A stretch of 64,000 bases of DNA from positions 7,523,501-7,587,500 of the forward strand of contig JAQISU010000057.1 in NCBI GenBank assembly GCA_029339505.1, given 5' to 3'. How positions within the stretch are numbered: the first letter of the stretch is position 1; each line of letters opens with the position of its first letter. Shown piece after piece: positions 55,991 to 64,000 of the stretch. The notes under the pieces are model-generated. The model did not search any database. It saw nothing but the letters and a program-made list of their open reading frames with translations, and was not told where the DNA came from. Both the position numbers and the translations under genes were made by a program. This DNA is from Unio delphinus. Lineage: Eukaryota; Mollusca; Bivalvia; Unionida; Unionidae.

Positions 55991-58319
55991 CTAGACCCGG
56001 AATGTACAATATATCCAAAATGGATAATAACAAAGCAAGATGTCATTAAGGACATTATAACTTTCACTCAGAACCTTGGCCTTACATCTAGTGTTTAAAC
56101 TCGAGTGACAACACAAGTTACACCCAAAAAACATTACATTTTCCAAAATTAAAATTTTTTTAAATATGAAATAAAACAAGTTAAAGAAATCAAAATTACT
56201 GGAATATTATCCTAAATTTTACTATTAATTTCTGATTAATCTGGAAACTGTCCAAAGGTATTCGAATGAAGGTTCTAATGTTTTTATGTGCTATCCTTAT
56301 AACACCACTGAAGAATCGCAGTTGTGTTTTTACTTCGATGTAATTATATGAATGTAGAATGTCACTGACGTCTTTGAAAATGTCACATAATTAAGTATAA
56401 TGTTTTAAATATTCAAGTCCTTGAATAGATTCATATAATCCGACTGTTGACTCTTTAAAGTTAAAGGTTTTCCACTCTCATACAAATGTTATAAATAATT
56501 CACTATTTCTTCTCAACGACTCTCAGAAAGCTAGCATATTCTAAAATAGAATAAACGGTGCATATTCTCTTGATAAAGCCTCTATAGAATCTGATTCTGG
56601 AATGACAGCTTTAACATGGCAAATACAATCATAGTTTCATGTGGTGTTTCGTGAATTCCATTCGAATTAAAGCGTGGCTTGCATGGCCAACATATTTGTT
56701 TACTTGACCGTGGCAATTATACTTGACTCAAGCATGAAAATTATACAAGTACTGTACATGTTGTTTACTTGACCGTGGCAATTATACTTGACTCAAGCAT
56801 GAAAATTATACAAGTACTGTACATGTTGTTTACTATATCATTATCCAACCAATGAATTTAAAGAATTAAAATATAAACGTCATAAATCCATATGACTTAT
56901 AATACAACTATATTATAAATTAAATAGATGATACGGATATCCTTACTATGGTAGTATGATGTGATAAAAGCCACTAGTTTGAGGGCTGTTGCAAAAAGAG
57001 TTACATCCGAGGTCTATTTCTACCATGCGACCGATAGGACAGTTTCGTTACGATTACCGTAACAAATATAGCAAGCTGAAAAGAGTATGTATGGCTCTAC
57101 ATACTACGCACTATTTAATTAACTTTCTGAAGGTTTCTCCCTCGCTTATCTACTTACATCAGGTGACATAATCTGCATCTTTTATTCGTCCGTCCGATCG
57201 TCCAGAAATGACACATATATTTCCCCACGATAACTTGCTGATTAATTCATAACATTTAGTACACTTTTATATCATCACAACAGGGAGTATTACATTTGAC
57301 CTTTAGGGTAATATATTCAATTTAGTGTCAGGGTCAGTTATAGTCATTTTCATTTTTTTCTTTCTTCATTTCTGACCTCAAATTGTATAGCTGTTGCGCG
57401 ATACTAAAACTATTGTAAATGATGGTGTACCACAACAATCCTTTCTTCATCATTAACTTCGCCGATGATTCTTCTCGGCATTAGTCATCACCACGTGTAT
57501 GCAGACGAATTATATCATTAATAATGATTTAAAACTATAAATGCTCAAAGGAATGGCTACGAATTGGTTAAACCAGAAACAAACGGTGGATATGTTTTTC
57601 TAAATAACTGATCTTCAGTGCGTGAATTATCATTGACATTTTGGATTACTACTTTCATGAAATATTACATGGACTTGTCATATTAGCAGTTTCTAACAAC
57701 AGTATGTTCAATTCAAAAGACTTGAAAAGAGTACATCTTGAAGCAGCAAGAATAGTTCCAAAAAATAATAATACAGGAAGTAGGCAATCATTATAATTTC
57801 AGACCGGGTTGGAATGTGCAATATTGACGAAAGAGACAAAAATTGATTAACAAAATTAAAATATGGCGCTTTAAAAAGTGTTTATATCCAAATATGGATT
57901 CCAGAAAAATGCTTGGCTTTAGTAACTGAGATTTTGATATTATCCATTCTAAATTGCAACATAATCAAACCTCATTAAAACTTACCTATTTGGTGTTTTT
58001 TGTTGTTGAAAATTCCATTTGTTCATGTGGTCTTATAGACAACAATGGCGGAATTGATGCGAAATTACTATCAATATCATATATGGATTTATTGATTTTG
58101 AAAACATTGCGATACTAAGTCAAACATAGAAGTGCACATTTACATTTGGATTAATAGAATTTTGTTGTTGTTGTTGTTGGGGGGGGGGGGGGGAAATAAC
58201 TTTCTTATATTATTATGTTAAATCAAGACATTCAAGACATTTGGAAATTCATTCTGAACATTCTATTGTTTTTGCACAGGTGCTAGGTAGGACATATATG
58301 ATTAGTTGGTATTGAATTC
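55991..58319. other. Non-coding stretch with a 65-bp tandem duplication
   Basis: No gene recognised. Bases 56,696-56,825 are two adjacent identical 65-bp copies (starting TTGTTTACTTGACCGTGGCA). A (GTT)n-(G)n tract lies at about 58,162-58,192. Confidence 0.6.
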
Positions 58320-58460
58320 ACAACATTTTGAAGTGTATTTTGCATTTTCATTTGTATTGTAGGGGAATAAACTGCTTGTTTACTTTACTTTACTTTACTT
58401 AAATTGTCCGACTACTTCTGTTTGTTAAATATTTTAAGACTTAGGGTAGTAACAATGGAT
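58320..58460 (+). repeat. Dispersed repeat family R1, short copy
   Basis: GCATTTTCATTTGTATTGTA, GGGGAATAAACTGC and TCTGTTTGTTAAATATTTTA match the R1 core block, with an inserted (TTTAC)n run. A (GT)n tract follows at 58,475-58,516. Confidence 0.45.
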
Positions 58461-58474
58461 CTTTCTCTTGCCAG

Positions 58475-58519
<45 letters not shown>

Positions 58520-58893
58520 TAAATTGCTATCCCGTTAACATATGTTGAACATATTTGTATCACGGAGGAACGGGGTTAATTACGTTGTTAGAACCACGAC
58601 CAACCCCCCAATGACGTTCGTGTTACATATTGTGACAATAACATGTTTAAATTATATAAATTCAACTTTGCACTTATTTCAATTATAAATTGTGTAATGC
58701 ATGACGGCTTGGGTTCTATCTTCAGGGTAATGATCACATTCAGAGTACCGTATATGTTGTGTCCCCTCGATGTACCATTAAATTAAATTTATGAATATTT
58801 TTATTTATCATATAAAAGAGTTAGCAGAAAGATCTTTAAGACGAGAAAATCTCCGAATAGCTGGTAAACATTTGGCCTATTTTGTGTGCACAA

Positions 58894-59000
58894 TACCTTA
58901 CACTTGTGGGGACAGGAAATTAAACACGGAATCAAAGAGCTCAGAAATACCTTGCACTTTGGGGACAGGAAATTAAACACGGAATCAAAGAGCTCAGAAA
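58894..59000. repeat. 54-bp tandem duplication
   Basis: ACCTTACACTTGTGGGGACA... and ACCTTGCACTTTGGGGACAG... are two adjacent near-identical copies sharing GGAAATTAAACACGGAATCA and AAGAGCTCAGAA. Confidence 0.8.
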
Positions 59001-59067
59001 CGAAAAGGCCTGCTAGTTGGATGAATCTTGTTTTTTTAATTTTATAAAATGTTTTCTCTCCGTCGAC

Positions 59068-59180
<113 letters not shown>

Positions 59181-59343
59181 TTAATACTATATTAATTATT
59201 TCCAGTCAATACAGTTCATCTTTTAACTCGTATAGATACAAAAGTAGAACTAGACTCATTTATTGGAATTAAAAATATAATCTTATGATTCTTCAAAAGT
59301 TAATTAATATTAGAACCGACAAAAATTTTAGAATTGTTTAAAT

Positions 59344-59390
59344 TGTTGTTGTTGTTGTTATTATTGTTGTTGTTGTTGTTCTTTTTATTA

Positions 59391-59460
<70 letters not shown>
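59344..59460. repeat. Microsatellite (GTT)n/(ATT)n
   Basis: Trinucleotide tract ending in TTATTATTAAG, the proposed acceptor of the next exon. Confidence 0.9.
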
Positions 59461-59461
59461 G

Positions 59462-59747
59462 GCATCTGTTGGTGTCCAGGCAACAGAGACACGCTGTCCA
59501 GAACTTCTCCTTGAAAAAGCGCTTGATGTTGCCAACCAGCTCAGAGAGTTGCAGGCACAGAGTTTTCAGTTGACACAAGAATACAAAAGGCGTGACTCTT
59601 CGATCGACCAATCAAGTGCGTCAACCATAGAATCAAAAGTGACAGAAGTGTCTGAAGCAATCCAAAGTCTTGAGAATATATTTTTGTCTCGTCAACAAAG
59701 TATTGAAGAGAAGGACAACGAATATGAAGAACTCATGAAACAGAAAG
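59462..59747 (+). CDS. Internal exon of a coiled-coil gene (STAT-like?), exon a
   Basis: 286 bases, phase 0 in and phase 1 out. It reads ASVGVQATETRCPELLLEKA, then long amphipathic helices (SKVTEVSEAIQSLENIF, QQSIEEKDNEYEELMKQK). The acceptor is the AG at 59,460-59,461 at the end of a (TTA)n tract. The only phase-compatible donor near the end of the helix is AAAG|GCAAGA (GC at 59,748-59,749). An RCPxEL-type motif followed about 40 residues later by long coiled-coil helices resembles the start of the STAT5 coiled-coil domain, but similarity is weak. Other coiled-coil families are possible. Confidence 0.7.
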
Positions 59748-59785
59748 GCAAGATCAAACTATTGTATATGCAAATATTCCGCTTG

Positions 59786-60022
<237 letters not shown>

Positions 60023-60238
60023 ACCTGCATGCCATTTCCTGATCTTTTAGTTGTTAGATACATGTATGACAAATAAAAAGACTCCCAGCTGGGTAAGGCA
60101 TAAGGGACTACAAATGATGACATAACACTTATCAGTGACCGACAATGCCCCATAATACTCAACGTGCTCACTTCATAGCGGAATACATTTCTAATAATAC
60201 AGGCATTAATTCATCGTTGTTAATCTTCTTTTTTTCAG

Positions 60239-60352
60239 AAGAAGCTGAGCAGGAGCAGAGGGCTATTCTATCCCGGGAAGGATTCGATGAAAACGAATAT
60301 CGAATCGAACACGTCACGCTTAGTGATAAGAAAAATGAAATCCATTTTAGAG
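60239..60352 (+). CDS. Internal exon of the same coiled-coil gene, exon b
   Basis: 114 bases between a strong acceptor (TCTTCTTTTTTTCAG, ending 60,238) and donor AGAG|GTAAAT. Phase 1 in and phase 1 out. The frame gives EEAEQEQRAILSREGFDENE then YRIEHVTLSDKKNEIHFR, all charged and helical. The phase joins that of exon a (through its GC donor) and exon c without a stop. Confidence 0.72.
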
Positions 60353-60729
60353 GTAAATTTGTTTACTTTATCTTTTTGAAAATGAAAACGTTTTCCGCAA
60401 TAGTTGTAATAAACTAACATACATAGAATAACCCTAACATTCATGATAATTGGCAGTATCATCTGTCATTGTAATACAATAACCCGTGATAGCGCGAATG
60501 ATTTTTTTTTTTTTACATGTTTATGAGAAACAAATCCATTTATAAATCAAAGTCTTCGCAAACGAGATTAGTTTTAAAGAAATAATATTTCGAAGGTGAA
60601 CGAAATAATAAATTCGTGCATGTAATACTTTTGATCGTGGACATTTATTTTCAATGTATTGTCCATGCATATCTCGTTTTAATTATTTTAAAAAAAGGGA
60701 AGTACGGACATGCATGTGAATATTATTCA

Positions 60730-61812
60730 TCGAAAATAACATGCATCATTGATATGTTGAAATGTATATAACATGCATAATAGACATGTTGAAAAATATA
60801 TAACATGCATAATAGACATGTTGAAAAGTATATAACATGCATAAAAGACATGTTGAAATGTATATAACATGCATAATAGACATGTTGAAAAATGTATAAC
60901 ATGCATAATAGACATGTTGAAAAGTATATAACATGCATACAGACATGTTGAAATGTACATAACATGCATAATAGACATGTTGAAAAGTATATAACATGCA
61001 TAATAGACATGTTGAAAAGTATATAACATACATACTAGACATGTTGAAAAGTATATGACATGCATAACAGACATGTTGAAAAGTATATGACATGCATAAT
61101 AGACATGTTGAAAAATATATGACATGCATAACAGACATGTTGAAAAGTATATAACATGCATAACAGACATGTTGAAAAGTATATAACATGCATAACAGAC
61201 ATGTTGAAAAGTATATAACATGCATAACAGACATGTTGAAAAGTATATGACATGCATAACAGACATGTTGAAAAGTATATGACATGCATAACAGACATGT
61301 TGAAAAGTATATGACATGCATAACAGACATGTTGAAATGTATATGACATGCATAACAGACATGTTGAAAAGTATATGACATGCATAATAGACATGTTGAA
61401 AAGTATATGACATGCATAATAGACATGTTGAAAAGTATATGACATGCATAACAGACATGTTGAAAAGTATATGACATGCATAACAGACATGTTGAAAAGT
61501 ATATGACATGCATAACAGACATGTTGAAAAGTATATAACATGCATAATAGACATGTTGAAAAGTATATAACATACATACTAGACATGTTGAAAAGTATAT
61601 GACATGCATAACAGACATGTTGTAAAGTATATAACATGCAAAATAGACATGTCGAAAAGTATATGACATGCATAATAGACATGTTGAAAAGTATATAACA
61701 TGCATATAACATGCATAATAGACATGTTGAAAAGTATATACCATGCATAATAGACATGTTAAAAAGTATATACCATGCATAATAGACATGCTGAAAAGTA
61801 TATAACATGCTG
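60730..61812. repeat. 32-bp minisatellite array, about 34 units
   Basis: Tandem unit of 32 bases with consensus near ACATGCATAATAGACATG then TTGAAAAGTATATA. Variants alternate ATAATAG/ATAACAG and ATAAC/ATGAC. Because 32 is not a multiple of three and the minus-strand unit has no stop in any frame, three overlapping 270-370 residue frames are open. These are by-products. The array lies in the intron between exons b and c. Confidence 0.93.
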
Positions 61813-62686
<874 letters not shown>

Positions 62687-62718
62687 TAGCAAGTACCCGG
62701 CATGCGTTGCAATGCCAC

Positions 62719-63093
<375 letters not shown>

Positions 63094-63153
63094 GCATTTA
63101 AGACAGTTAAAGTTGGGCATAAATATAAATATGAATTTTTCTCTCTGTTGAAG

Positions 63154-63248
63154 ACTTTGTCCGAGATGAACTTTTAAAGCGTCTAGAAAACCTGACTATT
63201 CTACAGCAGAGGCTTGATGATACGAAGGATGAATGTGCAAGCGAATGG
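63154..63248 (+). CDS. Internal exon of the same coiled-coil gene, exon c
   Basis: 95 bases, acceptor TTTTTCTCTCTGTTGAAG and donor TGG|GTGAGT. Phase 1 in and phase 0 out. The frame gives FVRDELLKRLENLTILQQRL then DDTKDECASEW. Ending a long helix in ...E-W at an exon border is reminiscent of the ELxxW(K) end of the second STAT coiled-coil helix. If so, the next exon, outside or late in this window, should begin with a WKRxQQ-like motif; I do not see it before 64,000. Confidence 0.7.
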
Positions 63249-63463
63249 GTGAGTTGTTATTAACGTCAACGACATTATCCTAGTCATTTGTGTGTTTATA
63301 CTCCAGCATCGTCATTGCTTTCAATTTCGGAGATATTTAAGTCTTTATCGCTAGTGGTGCCACCCTTGTCAATGTCGTCATCATGGTCATCGAGATGAGG
63401 ATAATGCTAATCGTAATAAGATACTGTTTTTTGAACAAAATAATAAACCGGCAACGACGAAAT

Positions 63464-63465
<2 letters not shown>

Positions 63466-63533
<68 letters not shown>
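63466..63533. repeat. Microsatellite (TC)n
   Basis: Pure TC tract of about 68 bases. An (ACT)n tract of about 45 bases follows at 63,670-63,715. Confidence 0.95.
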
Positions 63534-63535
<2 letters not shown>

Positions 63536-63667
63536 GCATTTAATAAAGAATATCTTAAACTTTAAAGGTTTGTACCATTGCAGATCTTGTCAGATATTTA
63601 AAAGTGTTTCCGTAATATTGTTTTGTCGATATAGTTTTGTGATTAATGCCTTGGACATGTTTGTCTG

Positions 63668-63714
<47 letters not shown>

Positions 63715-64000
63715 TAAATAATAATAATAAACATCACCAATAAACATCATCATCATTGTTGTCTGCGTCGGCATTATCATCTTCGTCCTCATCAGTATAA
63801 ATCATCGGTAAATACATAACTGTTTCTGTTTTTGATGATGGATTGAAACAGTATTGTTAAGAATATATAGTCTTTAGATAAGTAACAAAAAGGCGAAACC
63901 AACAAGTTTATTAAAATAAAAAAAATAATTGGGTTTTTAGTTACAAGGTAAATAATTGAAGACAAACTTACAGATATGCGAATTAACTCACAAATAATCC

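Noticed and set aside
59748..59770. GT donor at 59,764 for exon a
   Set aside because: It would leave phase 2 and a TGA just after the junction with exon b, while the GC donor at 59,748 is in phase.
60730..61812. Regular repeat array that could look like a CRISPR
   Set aside because: Units are directly contiguous with no unique spacers, and the genome is eukaryotic.

Overview
The window is eukaryotic, repeat-dense, AT-rich DNA. The tRNA-derived SINEs ending in a short (CAA)-type tail, the Polinton/Maverick remains, the long (TA)n/(TC)n/(CA)n tracts and the spliced low-density genes fit a marine invertebrate, most likely a mollusc (bivalve-like). The species is an inference; no host gene here fixes it.

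Region 1 to about 18.7 kb is a graveyard of Polinton/Maverick (adintovirus-like) elements. Left remnant: integrase and phospholipase A2-like genes on the minus strand, a packaging ATPase on the plus strand, then (after later insertions) unrecognised ORFs, a capsid-like gene, a hydrophobic minor-capsid-like gene, an adenain-type protease and a fibre-like gene. Next come a type-B DNA polymerase fragment on the minus strand (12.7-13.2 kb), an HNH endonuclease (15.5-16.0 kb, minus), a polymerase-associated SF1 helicase reading frame (16.0-17.2 kb, plus) and a second integrase/PLA2/ATPase cluster (17.2-18.7 kb). All are broken by stops and frameshifts. SINEs, one inside another, and a large palindrome have landed among them.

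Region 18.7-36 kb is nested transposons and simple repeats. A full-length L1-clade LINE (23,875-29,806, minus strand, ORF1 and ORF2 both open, 16-bp target-site duplication, poly(A) tail) sits inside a diverged solo LTR (22,415 to about 30,022). It is followed by long (TA)n and (TC)n tracts.

Region 36,085-44,466 is a complete Ty3/gypsy LTR retrotransposon on the minus strand, with 1.7-kb TG...CA LTRs, a 5-bp ATTAT duplication, a primer-binding-site candidate and a polypurine tract. Its domain order is gag-PR-INT-RT-RNaseH, the Ty1/copia-like order of Gmr1-type elements. The solo LTR around the L1 belongs to a related family in the opposite orientation.

Region 44.5-64 kb is the host-gene part: a LINE fragment, a 5'-truncated relative of the L1, then an uninterrupted kelch-like (BTB-BACK-kelch) CDS (48,521-50,422) with an upstream splice acceptor and a downstream poly(A) signal. 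At 59,462-63,248 three phase-compatible exons of a coiled-coil protein (possibly STAT-like) are separated by introns that hold a 1.1-kb 32-bp minisatellite, (TA)n and (GT)n tracts and a Helitron fragment. The first of these introns appears to use a GC-AG splice pair.
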